DNA of 64,000 bases from Orientallactaga sibirica (GCA_036365145.1 JAEOAD010002183.1:3435501-3499500); one strand, 5' to 3'; counted from the first letter of the stretch, positions 22,481-33,939 are shown. The notes: generated by a model not told the origin, from the letters alone. Numbers and translations are program-made.

Positions 22481-22745
22481 TTAAAACAGAAGTCCCTGTA
22501 TCAGGGTCTTTGAGCATGGAGACAGGCTTCTGTTTCTGTGCCAGGCCATTCTATCTCCTGTTGAAGGCTATTTTCTATCTTATTGTCCTCTTAGAGCTTC
22601 TAGGACTATGTGCTTGGCATGTTCCCAGGACCCCCTCAAACTGGGTACATGCTGGAACAGCAAGGGAGAAATACCTCAGGCACCTTCCTAGCCCAGGATG
22701 CTCTGCAGAATGCAAGCAATTTTGAACAGATTGTTGGACTCTTAC

Positions 22746-22784
22746 CATTATCTTCCCCTTTCTCCACATCACTGACCTCAAATG
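22746..22784 (-). CDS. ERICH6: ERICH6 39-nt exon
   Basis: A short exon with an excellent acceptor (TTTCTCCTATTATTTTTCAG) and donor (AATG|GTAAGAG). It is entered and left at phase 1, which fits both neighbours, and encodes FEVSDVEKGEDN, an acidic peptide in keeping with the rest of the protein. Being a multiple of three, it could be skipped without breaking the frame. Confidence 0.65.
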
Positions 22785-22886
22785 CTGAAAAATAATAGGA
22801 GAAATTATTATTAGCATTTATGCTATGATGAATTAGCCTGGGCAATTTGACCCTTGAGGGAATAGATTTAAAAAAATCACCTCTTA

Positions 22887-23050
22887 GGCAGGCATGGTGG
22901 CGCACACCTTTAATCCCAGCACTAGTGAGGCAGAGGTATGAGGATCACCATGAGTTTGAGGCCACCCTGAGACACATAGTGAATTCTAGGTCAGTCTGGG
23001 CCAGAGTGAGACCCTACCTCGAAAAACCAAAACCAACCAAACAAAAAAAA
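22887..23050 (+). repeat. B1-type SINE, sense
   Basis: 'aggcaggcatggtggcgcac', 'acctttaatcccagcactag', 'gagtgagaccctacctcgaa' and an A-rich end. Confidence 0.93.
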
Positions 23051-23054
23051 ATCA

Positions 23055-23420
23055 CCTCTTGGGCTGGGCAGATAGTTGGTAAAGTGGTAAAAGAGCTTGG
23101 GTAAAGAGGTGGCCTTTTAAGCATGAGGATCTGAGTTTCACTTCCAGAATCCAAACCTCCATGCCGGGCATAGTGGCATGTGTCTCTAATCCCAATGCTT
23201 GGAGGCAGAGACAGAATGATCCCTAGGGCTGGCTTGACTAGTCTAGCTGAATCGGTGACCTCTAGGTACAGTGAAAGACCTTGTCTCAAAAAATAAGGTG
23301 GAAAGCCACCGAGAAAGACTCTTGACATCAGTCTCTGGCCTCCACATGTATTTTCACACATGTGAACACCTTCATACATGCACCTGCACACACATGTACA
23401 TGCATACATATGTGTGCAAC
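23055..23420 (+). repeat. B4-like SINE, sense
   Basis: tRNA-like head 'gggctgggcagatagttggt', then the B1-related part 'gccgggcatagtggcatgtg', 'cagtgaaagaccttgtctca', then 'gtctctggcctccacatgta' and CA-rich sequence. Confidence 0.8.
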
Positions 23421-23694
23421 CACACACATACATACACATGCAACAAAAAAAGAGGGAGACAGCATTCCTGAGGGTAACACTAGAGGTTGTCTTCTGGATT
23501 CCACATGCATACATATACACACATTACCCACTCACATGAACATGCATGCATAGCACACATATACAAAACAAAATAAAATAAGTCACCTCTCCAAAGCCAG
23601 CGAGGTAGGGAGGGTGACACAGGGGTATGAGATTGTGGGTTTGGGAAGAAGAGGTTTCCTTGGTCCACAGCAATTTGGGGCCTGTGGCGCGTGA

Positions 23695-23697
<3 letters not shown>

Positions 23698-23742
<45 letters not shown>
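23698..23742. repeat. (CA)n microsatellite
   Basis: About 22 perfect CA units. Confidence 0.98.
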
Positions 23743-23743
<1 letters not shown>

Positions 23744-24364
23744 AAGCACTGATCCTCTTGCCTTGCTCCTCTTTCTCCTGGCCTACTGGAATTTAAGGTC
23801 TGAGAGGGTTTTGTTCATCTCAGTATCCTACTCAGTGTACAGTAGGGGTCTTCTCACCAGCCTCCACTCATAAACATTGTTTCAGTTCTAAGTGCAAGTG
23901 TATTTGACTCGGATCCAGTGCTTTTCCTGAACCTTTGAGTCCAGATGTTAAGTTTCCGGGATGATGCCTTGGCCGTGGCCTTGATCAAGGTGGTCCCAGT
24001 CTAGCATGGCCAAAGAAGTGCTCTCCTCCGCTGGGGTCATGCTAATGCTATATTTCTTCCCTTCTTGGGCATAGGTCAGTAACTACTACATGCCATTTAG
24101 ATTCTTAAGAAACAATGCCTTCAAAGTCAAGCCTCCCAAAGGATGGCAGCGATGCAACTTGATCTAGTCTTAATATTGACCTTCAGGGTGTTTCTGTGAA
24201 ACACGAGAGGGGCCACTATGATTTCAATCTTAGGTTTGACAGTGGGTTCATGTTGCACATTGGAGGTCTGAGGTTCTCTCTTGCCACCCAGAGCTGATTA
24301 AGGGAAGGGCAGGGCCAAGGTTCAAAGCATGGCTGACATGTATTGGGTGCTCCTTTGGGCCATC

Positions 24365-24790
24365 TCTCCATCTTTGGGAACTTACTCTATGTTTCAGTCA
24401 GCTTCATGCTGCTGGGACGAACATCCAACCAGAAGCAGCTTATGGGAAGAAAGAGGTTTATTTCAGATTTACAGAGCCCAAGCAAACACCATCAATGGTG
24501 GAAGAAGATGGATCCTTTTCATAGATCCAAGCAGAGAGAAACAACTACAGCCAGCACTATCAACATCAACAAGCACAAACTTCCAGAGCTCAAATTATTC
24601 TGAACACACCTAGTAGGGCTGAACTCAAGAATCGCCTCAAACACAGCTTAGAGCTGGACTCCAGCATCCACCCCCCAGTGACACATTTCCTTATAGCAGG
24701 GACCTACCTGCTAGGGGCTCAAATAGGAAGTTTAATCAAAAACAACTGAGTCTATGGAGCCATACATTCAAACTGTTACAGTCAGACTAC
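24365..24790 (-). repeat. Rodent interspersed repeat, antisense (family uncertain)
   Basis: 'gtcagcttcatgctgctggg', 'aggtttatttcagatttaca' and 'catacattcaaactgttaca' resemble the ends of the repeats at 6440 and 54020. Confidence 0.5.
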
Positions 24791-25735
24791 CTCACCCTAG
24801 GACTTCAGTAAATCAGTAGCCTCCTTCTGGTTTTTCCCTCTGATCACCACAGCGTTAAGGTAAGGGGAGGTCTAAGAGGTGTAACTTCTGCTGTAGGAAC
24901 TGTAGAGCTCTAAGCTATGGGGAGACTGAATGGGGTTACTCCATACTGAAACAGGCTATCTGATCACTCAATAGTACTTCTGGGTGGCATACAGCTATTA
25001 CCTCATTATCATACTTAGTGCCCACCTCATATTGTTTTGTTTTGTTCAGGACCAACAGGAAGCTTTTGGGAATTAAATTCCTGTTGGAATTTGGCTCTGT
25101 GGGGTTATCACAATTGCCTGATTGTGTCAAAGTGACATGGTAATTTATTGTGGCTATTTTGCTGTCAGTATTTGTCCCAAAATTGGTCACAAGTTCATTT
25201 TCTTAATTTTCTATAACTCCTCAAAACCCCAAAAGAAGATTAAGCTATTACACTATATATTTTGGGTCATATTTTGTCTAGCTCAGAAAGCAACAGTTAC
25301 CATAGTTTCTTTTAGAAAAAATTGTTTTTTTTAACAATGTTTAGTTTCTGTACTTTTTCCAAGTTGAACATAATTTTCATTCACAGTGAAGTTAAAATTA
25401 AATAGTAGTTATAGTCCTTGACTCTCTGCATCATTCATCAACACTGAATAAACAATAGCCAGTTCTGTCATAACTTTCTTTATGCCCAATTCATATTTAA
25501 AAGGGCAACTGTCTTTTATTATTGCTGACTGTATTATCATTATTATAACTATTACTTTTTGAAAAGAATGTTTATCCTGGGATTCAGCTTTTGTGGCAGA
25601 GGATCTCTTAAAGCTCAGAGCTATTTATTTTTATATATTCATTGTAGGGAGCATCATCACTGTCTCTGTGTGTGTGGTGTGTAGACACTTATCTGGTGCA
25701 TGGGGAGACTAGAGACCAACGTCTTCTTCAGTTGT
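24791..25735. other. Unassigned intron sequence, A/T-rich
   Basis: Low GC, with open frames on both strands that lack splice sites. No repeat was identified with confidence. Confidence 0.4.
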
Positions 25736-25737
25736 TC

Positions 25738-25967
25738 TCCACTTTATTTTTTATTTCTTAATATTTTACTTATTTAAGAAAGAGAAAGAGGCAGAGAGAG
25801 AGAGAGAGGAGGATGGGTGTGCCACAGACTCTAGACATTGTAAATGAACTCCAGAAGCATGTGCCACCTTGTGCACCTGGTTTTATGCGAGTATTGGGGA
25901 ATCGAACCTGGGCTCTTAGGCTTTGCAGGCAAGTAGCTTAACCACTAAGCCATCTCTCCAGCCCTCC
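25738..25967 (-). repeat. tRNA-derived SINE inserted in B4-like SINE
   Basis: Reverse body 'ggtgtgccacagactctaga' to 'ctaagccatctctccagccc'. The flanks (25700-25737 and 25968-26090, with 'ggatctcacagatttggcta' and 'cagcactgggattgcaggca') are parts of one older reversed B4-like copy. Confidence 0.85.
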
Positions 25968-26114
25968 ATCTTACTTTTGAAATGGAGTGTCTTACAAAAC
26001 CTGGATCTCACAGATTTGGCTAGATTATCCAGCAATTCCAAACAATTATCCTGTCTCTACCTTTCCAGCACTGGGATTGCAGGCACATTTAGCTTTTTTT
26101 TTAAGTGGGTGCTG

Positions 26115-26280
26115 AGGACTCTCCTCTCCCCTCCCCTCCCCTCCTCTCCTCTCTTCTTCCCTCCTCTCCTTCCTCTGCTCTCCTCCCCTCCCCTCCCCTC
26201 CTTTCTCCTTCTCTCTCCTCACCTCTCCCTCTCCCCTCTCCCACTCTCCTCTCCTCCTTTCCCCTCTCTCTCTTCTCTTT
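26115..26280. repeat. Pyrimidine-rich low-complexity tract
   Basis: About 165 bases almost free of A and G on the plus strand, built from 'ctcccctcccctcc'-like units. Confidence 0.95.
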
Positions 26281-26281
26281 A

Positions 26282-26512
26282 AAAAATTTTTTTTTAAAAA
26301 AATTATTTATTTATTTGAGAGCTACAGACAGAGAGAAAGAGGCAGACAGATAGAGAATGGAAGTGCCAGGGCCTCCAGCCACTGCAAATGAACTCCAGAT
26401 GCATGCGCCACCTTGTGCATATGGCTTACATGGGTCCTGGGGAATCGAGCCTTGAACTGGGGTCCTTAGACTTCACAGGCAAGTGCTTAACTGTTAAGCC
26501 GTCTCTCCAACC
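26282..26512 (-). repeat. tRNA-derived SINE, antisense
   Basis: 'ggaagtgccagggcctccag', 'catgcgccaccttgtgcata', 'gttaagccgtctctccaacc'. Confidence 0.92.
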
Positions 26513-26747
26513 CTCTCCTTTCCTCTTGACTTTGATCTCCTCGCTTTCCTGAAGCCCCATGCTACAGCAAAGTTCCTACCTTTTCTATGTCCCCTCATGG
26601 AGAAGTCTCAGATTCTTTCATCTCCTCCTCAAGCCTGTGGCTATCCTGTGGTTAATGCCACTGGTAGGAATGAGGACACTCCTTAATGATTCCTGGATTA
26701 TTTGGAAATTTTGCCATCTCTGACGAAGCTAAGAACTGGAACTAATT

Positions 26748-26764
26748 CAAAATTAGTTCACAGG
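26748..26764 (+). repeat. Target-site duplication, left copy
   Basis: The 17 bases caaaattagttcacagg recur at 28678-28694 and bracket the L1 insertion. Up to three bases at the left edge may belong to the element. Confidence 0.85.
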
Positions 26765-28680
26765 GGACTTCCCATTAAGATGGCGGCATAGGAACCACAT
26801 CAAAACAGGTTAGGGGGAAAAAGCAAAACAACAACAACAAAAAACACCCTAACAAAATACACTTTTACTAAAAAGTGAGGTGCATAGTAAATTATCAACC
26901 GCAGCAGAGAAGTAGGAGAGATCCAGAGCATCTAGAGCCCACAGAAGCAGGCAGAAGCAGCTCCAGCAGCAGTGGCGAGTTCCATGTGGCTGCAGCCGCC
27001 AGGCTCCACCTGAGCCACAGGATCTTAAAGCAAGATGAGGGGATTCTCCAATCACACCGGCCTCCTCGCAAACTCAAGAAATGTGGAAGGAGGATGGCAG
27101 AGACCAAATGAGCGGCGTGTGAGGAAGAGGATCGAGTGGACGAGCAGACGGACTTCAGCCACCATCCACAGCCTCCCCTCCCCCACCGCCAGCGCAAACG
27201 CCGGCAAGCACCAGAGACCTGGGGAAGAGAGCTCACCTACCCAGCATCTGGCACGGTTAAAGCAGTGACCCACAGACACAGCCGGCCTTCTTGAGTCCAC
27301 AACACAGCAAAGAAGGACCCAAGCGGCCGTGCAGCATAGCAGAGATCAAAGCCGTCCCAAAAGGTACTTGGACTACACCAGGTCAGTACCCACCAAATAA
27401 GCCCGGTGTATAGGCTTGCATTGGAAGGGCTAATTGCACCTTCCATGTCAGGGTAAATTATATGTTAAATGTGATGGATTGTCAGATCTGACATTCTTAA
27501 ATAAGCTATATTTTGGGATGCTTGTTTGATGCTTCCTGATTTATAGTGCCTTTGTTTCCCCTTCTGTCATTCGTTGGGGAAGGGTCTCACTTGGTCACAA
27601 TCTGACCTTGGAACCCTCTACAGACAAGAAATCTTAGCCTCCCAGTTGACAGGATTAAGGGTGTGGGGCAACACACATGCTTAGGGACTATGACTTTGTT
27701 AGAGGATCTGTTTGTCATAACACCTACTTTTGCACAAATACTCTGTGCTGTATTTCATTGAATGGGTACATTGTTGAGTTAAATTTTTAGTATTTGACTA
27801 TGTTCTGTTCCATTTAGCCTACTTGAATACTCTCATAGCAGGCAAACCCAACACCTAGGGTCACTTTTGTGATTACTCTGAGAGTCTTATGAGCTACACC
27901 TAGCACTTTAAACTCCTACTCTGAAGATATATAAAATATGATTAATTGATACATCTAATATTACTGCAGATAATTAGAAAACCCAAGCATTAAATTAATC
28001 CAAGATGCAAAAATCTCTACATTATAATAAAAGAAACACAAAAAATCAAGACAATATAAATCCACCAAAAAGTATTAATGCATCAGAAATGACCTTCAGT
28101 GAGACTGAATTAGAGGAAATACCTGAGAAAAATTTCAAAAGAATGATTATAAATATGTTCAAAGAACTCAAAGAGGAAATCAAAGGTTTCAAAGAACACA
28201 CAGGAAATCAACTTAATGAAATAAGGAGGTCAATATTAGATGTAAATAAGGAAATAGAAATAATAAAGAAAACCCAGTCAGAAATACTAGCAATAAAGAA
28301 CACAGCCAGGGAAATAAAAAACTCTGTAGAAAATCTCTCCAGTAGAATGGATGAAGGAGAGAACAGAATATCTAAACTAGAAGACCAGGTGGCAGATCTA
28401 ATACAGTCCAACAAAGAGAAAGACAAACTAATAGGAAGGTATGAATGGGAATTTCAAGATATTCAGAACACTATGAAAAGATCAAACATAAGAATTCAGG
28501 GTATAGTAGGAGAAGAATTTCACTCCAAAGGCATAGCAGGTGTTTTAAACAAAATCATACAAGAAAACTTCCCACAAATTGGGAAAGAGATGCCAGTGCA
28601 GATACAGGAAGCCTTTAGAACACCAAGCAGACAAAACCTGGAAAGAACCTCTCCCTGCCATACTATAATTAAACTACCAA
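26765..28680 (+). mobile_element. L1 element: 5' end intact, stops inside ORF1
   Basis: It begins at an L1-type 5' end ('cttcccattaagatggcggc') with a YY1 site (AAGATGGCGG, 26777-26786), followed by about 1.2 kb of 5' UTR and most of ORF1. It ends at 'attaaactacc' without 3' UTR or poly(A) and is bounded by 17-bp direct repeats. ORF2 is absent. It lies antisense in the ERICH6 intron between 31416 and 22784. Confidence 0.85.
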
Positions 28681-28715
28681 AATTAGTTCACAGGATGGTG
28701 TGGCAGGAGGCATGA
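28005..28715 (+). pseudogene. L1 ORF1, C-terminally truncated
   Basis: The 236-codon frame begins MQKSLHYNKRNTKN, has a long coiled coil (about residues 25-140, NEIRRSILDVNKEIEIIKKT and so on) and the start of the RRM-like domain (RSNIRIQGIVGEE, about 160-172). L1 sequence ends near codon 226 (IIKLPK), where an intact ORF1 would continue for about 100 residues. The last ten codons are flanking DNA. The RNA-binding C-terminal domain is missing, so no retrotransposition activity is expected. Confidence 0.9.
28678..28694 (+). repeat. Target-site duplication, right copy
   Basis: An exact repeat of 26748-26764. It follows directly on the ORF1 sequence. Confidence 0.85.
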
Positions 28716-29084
28716 TGGACTTGCCTCTGGAGACCTCCTCTTTCTCAGAACATGGCTTCCTTGACTGATGAAGCTACCCCTTGAGATGGACAGCTGTCTT
28801 GAGTTGGCCTAAGTAGCCCCTAAGTATGTCCTTTCACTCAGCAGTGGCCCTGATAGCTGCTAAATCTCCTCACCCTTGCATACTTGCTCATTCCACTGGC
28901 CAGACCCAGTTACATTTTTGCTACCATCAAAGCTGTCCATAAAGGTAGTTTATGCCCCATAGGCAACAGTGGCAAGAAAGCCCACTAGATGCTTTTGATG
29001 ATTGCTTGATTTCTGTCAATTGATTGTTTCAATCTCTGCTGTGATGACTGCTGGGCTAAAGAAAAAGGTTATTTATTATTGTGG

Positions 29085-29412
29085 TAGTTTGAATATATGT
29101 CCCCCAATATATTCAGTGTTTTATTAGTTATAGTTTGCATCTGCAATCACCTTGCTAGAGGCTGGGGCTGGTCTTAAGATGTTAATGGTGGGTTTGAGAT
29201 TCCATTGTAAAGGATGACCTTTTGGCAGTTTTTGCTCTGTGTGCTGTGGTGGCTGGTTGGCTTTTGCTCTCTCTGTTTGGCCAAGAGCAGGGCTTCTCCT
29301 GACTTTATGGAACTTCCCCTGGATCTGTAAGCTTCAATAAATAATATCCCTTCCTCCATAACTGTGCCTGGTCTGGAAGTTCATCTCAGCGAACCTGAAG
29401 CTGTCTGCTACA
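29085..29412 (+). repeat. ORR1-like MaLR LTR
   Basis: It starts 'tgtggtagtttgaatatatg', contains 'gatctgtaagcttcaataaa' (poly(A) signal region) and ends 'gaagctgtctgctaca'. The same family as 37003 and 54663. Confidence 0.7.
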
Positions 29413-29414
29413 AT

Positions 29415-31310
29415 TATTATTATTTTTTTTTTTGCTTTCTGAAGGTTTGTTGGGATGACCAGACAAGGGGCTAAGTAGAAGAGATTTATGATGCTTGAGG
29501 TAATCACAAAATGTCAGCACTCCACTGCTCACAATTTAGAATCTAGGATACCGCTTTTCCATGGAGGTGGGGACATAACAGGGAATGTAGATAATTTCTA
29601 GGGGTTATTTTAGGAGTGATCATGAGCTTGGAGTAACATACAATGGCCTGGGACAAAAATCCATTCTGTATGTGACACAGGCAATCCCGGATGGTAAATG
29701 ATTCTTTTTGTAATGTTGAGTGGGACTGAAATGGAAGACAATGGTATGTAAAAGAAGTCTTCTAAAGTGTACTGACAGACTTTGTTCTTTCTGCAAGATG
29801 AGTTTGGTTAGTGAAAGCTTAGGGAAGGTATCGTAAGTATTGTTTTTCTTCTGTGGTAGGCGTGGACCTTCCAGCATGTGCTTCTCTTTAAGCAGTATAC
29901 CAGTTTATCAGGGCACCATGTGTTAGGGTTCCCCTCCATGGACTCCTTCATGCCCCTTTCCCCAAGAGGAGGAGTCTGCATGTGTCATTGTTGAGCCTGG
30001 CTTGGAGGCTCAACACAGTCCAGGCCTCTGACTCAGGCTGCCGATGTTGCTGTAGACACCGGTCAGTGGACTTTTGCTGTGGGATGCAGGATCTTACTAC
30101 TCAACACATATTGGCTTTAAGGAACTCAGAACTGGGAAAATGTATAGCTGTAAAACATGGTCACACAAAGTACGAATGATGCTTATAGCCTAAATGCAGA
30201 CAGGAGGAGCTGCATAAATCATGCCTGAATACTAACAGCAGTGTAGATAAGTGCAGATCAGTCATCTCAGCTGGGTCTTTCTGGGGCCCACAGCACCTTG
30301 ACTCCCCCAGCCTCTTTCTATCCCCTTCTCTCCTGCATCATTTTAAGCTCAGCATTGGCGCTTCCTAGATGATTGCTCAGTAAATGGCTCTCTGAGTCCT
30401 GTTTAGAAATATTTAGATGAATACTCAGATTTTCTGCAGCTGTCACTGACTTGGCACTGGTTACAATTCTCAGGGGATCCATGAGAGCATACAGGTTAAC
30501 CAATGCCCCGAATTAACCCATTTCGCCTGTGAAGCCTTCCCTCTTGTGCTGCCTTCGTGTGGGCCTGCCCCCTGCCTTCTCTCAACCTCCCCATCCTCCC
30601 TTATAGGGTTTCTGGCTTCCAATTTTGTTTAACCACATTAGAGCTACACAATTTAGCAGGCATGGATGGAGGAGGAAGGTGAGGTAGGTAATGGGAGTCC
30701 AATTTACTGCTGCCATGACTACAGATGTGAAATAAATCTGTGACTCAGCGGCGGATCGATGCCACCAAGGCCACACTTAAATGATTAATAATGGTAAGAA
30801 ATGCTGTTCACTCTTCCATTTCCAGGACCCAGAGGGAAGAGCCTTTGGGCTTAATTGAGTAGAGAATTAAGACTCTTGAAGCAATCGCTCTGAGCTCTCT
30901 CCTGTGTTTGCCAGTGTGGCTGTGGTTCACGGAAGGACGGTTTGTCTGACGTGAGTTAGTGCTGACTGATTCCATGCTGACACTGAGGTCGCCCTACTAC
31001 CACTGGCTGTTCTCCACCGACTCTCTGGATATGGCCCATGGCCCAGGGAGTTAGTGTGTAATCTGGAAATGCAATGGCCTGTGTCCCAGAGGGAACAGTG
31101 CCTGTGTTCATGGAGAACAACATAAGACAAACCAGGAATAGAAAGGAGGTAGAGAAGTGGAAAGACAACACTGTGTCAGCACTTTGCTGGGCCTTGCTCT
31201 GTGGGTGTGAGGGATAGGAGGAAGTAGGTGAAAGGACTGGTGGGGAGTTAACTTCTTACCCCAATATGACTTGGCATCTCATTATCCAAGACAGTGTCAC
31301 TTTAGCGTCA
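29415..31310. other. Unassigned intron sequence
   Basis: Mostly unique DNA. I see a probable L2-type scrap near 30340-30500 and nothing else. No additional exon was found. Confidence 0.4.
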
Positions 31311-31314
31311 GTAT

Positions 31315-31339
31315 TACACACACACACACACACACACAG
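31315..31339. repeat. (CA)n microsatellite
   Basis: Twelve CA units, 77 bases from the ERICH6 donor at 31416. Confidence 0.95.
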
Positions 31340-31415
31340 ACTGTGAGGCCATTCTTCCTGCCTCATCCCTGGGAACCTGGCCATGGGGTCCTAGGCAGGG
31401 TGCAGTCTCTCTTAC

Positions 31416-31609
31416 CTAACTTGCTCTTGTAGGCCCATTCTGTCTGACTGGCCTGATCTCTCAGGGTGACACAGTGCGGTGTCCCGCTGTAGGAAGTTTG
31501 CTTGGAAGGCTCTGCGGCAGGTTCTGAGGCAGGTTCCAGTTTGGAAGGAAGGGCAGCAGAGGTAGACGGAGCAATCTGGAAACCCTGAGAAGTACTGGCC
31601 GCTGGGCTC
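31416..31609 (-). CDS. ERICH6: ERICH6 internal exon, Ser/Pro/Ala-rich linker
   Basis: The acceptor is CTCCCTCTGACAG|GAGCCC and the donor TTAG|GTAAGAG. The exon is 194 nt, entered at phase 2 and left at phase 1. The open frame encodes a low-complexity linker (SPAASTSQGFQIAPSTSA and similar, rich in S, P and A) followed by an ordered-looking piece containing QASQTEWAYKSKL. It follows the acidic N-terminus and precedes the helical region of the protein. Strong signals at both ends and a long open frame make this a confident exon. Confidence 0.78.
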
Positions 31610-31719
31610 CTGTCAGAGGGAGCATAGGGGTTAACTTCCACACAGAAGCCAGGATAGGATCCCAGATATATGCCATGGTGTGTGGTGGGAAGATGGTGGC
31701 TGCCCTCCAGTCAAGTGGA

Positions 31720-31965
31720 CTTCCACCAGCCCAACTTTTTATTGAGATTGCAACTCACACTGAATCTGGAGCTCGCTGATCTGGCTAGATTAATTAGCAG
31801 TAAGCCCCAATTATCCTCCTGTCTTTGCCTCCCCAGTACTCGGATTACAGACATGTACCAGTATGCCTAACTTTTATGTGGGTCCTGAAGATTTGTACTC
31901 AGATCCTCATGTGTGCATGGCCAGCACTTTACACACTGAGACATCTCTTCATCCAAAATCTCTGG
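31720..31965 (-). repeat. B4-like SINE, antisense
   Basis: 'gcctccccagtactcggatt', 'acagacatgtaccagtatgc', 'tatgtgggtcctgaagattt', 'cacactgagacatctcttca'. Confidence 0.7.
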
Positions 31966-33060
31966 CATTTAATTGGGACCAAACTATAACTCAAAGGAAT
32001 GGAAGGGAGTTTCAAGCCTGGAATCATTTCAGATCTATTGACTCACTTGGCAGAGACAGGGGTTGTACAGTCTACAGCTGGTAGAATAAACACAGGCTCT
32101 GAGGTTGGATTCACTGAGGGTGTGTGTTGGCTCTTATACTCCAGCAGAGTCATAAGTTACTGGTTTGCTGTTTTATATTGGTATGGGGAAAGTCAGATAG
32201 GTATTGCTGGTCTGGGCTAGGGTTCTCAGTATAGGAGCAAGAAGAGAGGTGAGACCTGGACTCTGAGGGTTAGGGTGAGAGGAGGCTGCCTGTGGGCATT
32301 GTGGGAAAGCCATTCTCCCCTCAGAGTCTGTAGTATATACGGGCAGGTCTTGAAGGGACCTTCTGAGGGTCTGGTGGTGGCCTTGTGGGATGTGGCAAAG
32401 TAGCTGTGGTCTCGGGATGCACCTGGACAGGCACTGTGGGTCAAGTGGCAAGTGCTTACAGATCCACCTTGCTGAGTACCTGGCAGTGTAGAGTGTGGAC
32501 CAAAGGGGCCAGGGTGGAGCAGGAGTGGGGGCTGTCTCACCAGGTGGAGGGAAATCCTGTGTGGGAGCCCCTTGCCACAAGCTGTAATTTGTGGCCAAGA
32601 TGGGATTTCACTCCTGCTTCTTACCACAACCACATGGGCCTTGTGCTTTTTCTAGATTGTATGTCCATCTACCCCCTCAGCGGAGATGCGTGACTGCTCA
32701 TTCTGCCCTGACAAGCATGCTTGGGAAGGGATTGTGGGGCACGAGACACAGGGACAAGAGTGACCTGTCAGCAGGCTTGTGTAGTCCCACACCGTTTTCT
32801 TCTGAGCCGGGTACACATGAGTAGGTGCTTTTTCCACAGACATTTCCCTGATCATCTGTAGTGTTCCAAGAGCTGTTGCAGGGTTTTAATCACAGTTCAG
32901 TGAATGACAGGTGGAGGCGAGCAGGGGGATCACTTCCAGGAGTTCTAGAACCTGTTTCTTCAGGGACCCTGAGACCTGCCCCACCCTTTTGCCACCCACT
33001 TCTGAAATATCATCCCTTAGGGAAGGGCTGCACCTGATTTATCTCAAAAGAAGGTCATTA
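31966..33060. other. Unassigned intron sequence
   Basis: Two overlapping minus-strand frames of 135-141 codons (32173-32633) are Pro/Leu/Ser-rich, without splice signals or recognisable domains. I treat them as chance frames in GC-rich DNA. Confidence 0.45.
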
Positions 33061-33061
33061 C

Positions 33062-33110
33062 CTTGCCATATGATTCGACTTGATTTCTGAGAAGCATACT
33101 CCCCTGAGTG
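33062..33110 (-). CDS. ERICH6: ERICH6 optional 49-nt exon (candidate)
   Basis: Both splice sites are good: a long T-rich tract ending TTTCTCACAG on the acceptor side and CAAG|GTAATG on the donor side. In the frame that enters at phase 1 and leaves at phase 2 it is open, reading LRGVCFSEIKSNHMA, and joins in frame to the exon at 31609. It also needs the earlier donor (39016) in the first coding exon. The peptide has no family feature that I recognise, so it could be a cryptic or alternative exon. Confidence 0.35.
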
Positions 33111-33197
33111 CTGTGAGAAAAAAAGCAAAACAAAAACACAGAAAGACATTATTAAACCTCCCAAAGTATCTTTCTTAGTACTTAAAAATGTTTTGAG

Positions 33198-33427
33198 GGG
33201 CTGGGGAGATAGCTTTGATGGTAAAGAGCTTGCTGTGCAAGCATACGGACCTGAGCTTGGATCCCCCGTCCCTGTGTAAAAAAAGCAGGGCGTGGTAGTG
33301 TGTGCTTGTGTTTCCAGTGCTGGGGAGGCAGACGTAGACAGATTCCTGGGGCTCACTGGCCAGCCAGACTAGCCTACATGGCAAGCTCAGGCCAATGAGA
33401 GATCTTGTCTAAAAAACAGGTGGACAG
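33198..33427 (+). repeat. B4-like SINE, left part
   Basis: Head 'ggggctggggagatagcttt', B1-related 'gctcactggccagccagact' and 'gccaatgagagatcttgtct'. It is interrupted at 33427 and resumes at 33879 (gcccgaggaaggccgtccaa). Confidence 0.85.
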
Positions 33428-33660
33428 GGGCTGGAGAGATGGCTTAATGGTTAAGGCACTTGCCTATAAAGCCAAAAGACCCAGGTTTGATTCTCCAGGA
33501 CCCATGTAAGCCAGATGCACAAGGTAGTGCATATATCTGAAGTTTGTTTGCAGCTGCTGAAGGCCCTGGTATGCCCATTCTCTCTCCTATCTTGTCTCTC
33601 TCTGTCCCTCTATCTGCCTCTTTCTCTCTCTCTCTCTTAAATAAATAAATAAAGTAATTT
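33428..33660 (+). repeat. tRNA-derived SINE inserted in B4-like SINE
   Basis: 'gggctggagagatggcttaa' to a 'ttaaataaataaataaagta' tail. The host SINE sequence aggtggacag is duplicated on both sides (33418-33427 and 33869-33878). Confidence 0.93.
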
Positions 33661-33671
33661 AAAATATTTCT

Positions 33672-33842
33672 TTTTCTTTTTTTTCTTTTTGGTTTTCTAA
33701 GGCAGGGTCTCACTCTAGCCCAGGCTGACCTGGAATTCACTCTGTAGTCTCAGGGTAGCCTCGAACTCTCAGCAATCCTCCTACCTCTGCCTCCCAAGTG
33801 CTGGGATTAAAGGTGTGCGTGCATCACCATGCCCGGCTCTTA
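33672..33842 (-). repeat. B1-type SINE inserted in the previous SINE's tail
   Basis: T-rich start, 'ctaaggcagggtctcactct', full reversed body ending 'catcaccatgcccggctc'. It is flanked by perfect 12-bp repeats taaaatatttct at 33660-33671 and 33843-33854. Confidence 0.95.
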
Positions 33843-33939
33843 TAAAATATTTCTATTAAAACAAAAAGAGGTGGACAGAGCCCGAGGAAGGCCGTCCAAG
33901 GCTATTCTCTGGGCTGCACATGCACATGTATACACACAA

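Noticed and set aside
26568..26650. Glu-rich minus-strand segment (LEEEMKESETSP) ending in a good donor
   Set aside because: All frames hit a stop before the donor and the acceptor is poor.
32173..32633. Two overlapping minus-strand frames of 135 and 141 codons
   Set aside because: Composition typical of non-coding GC-rich DNA, and no splice signals in ERICH6 phase.
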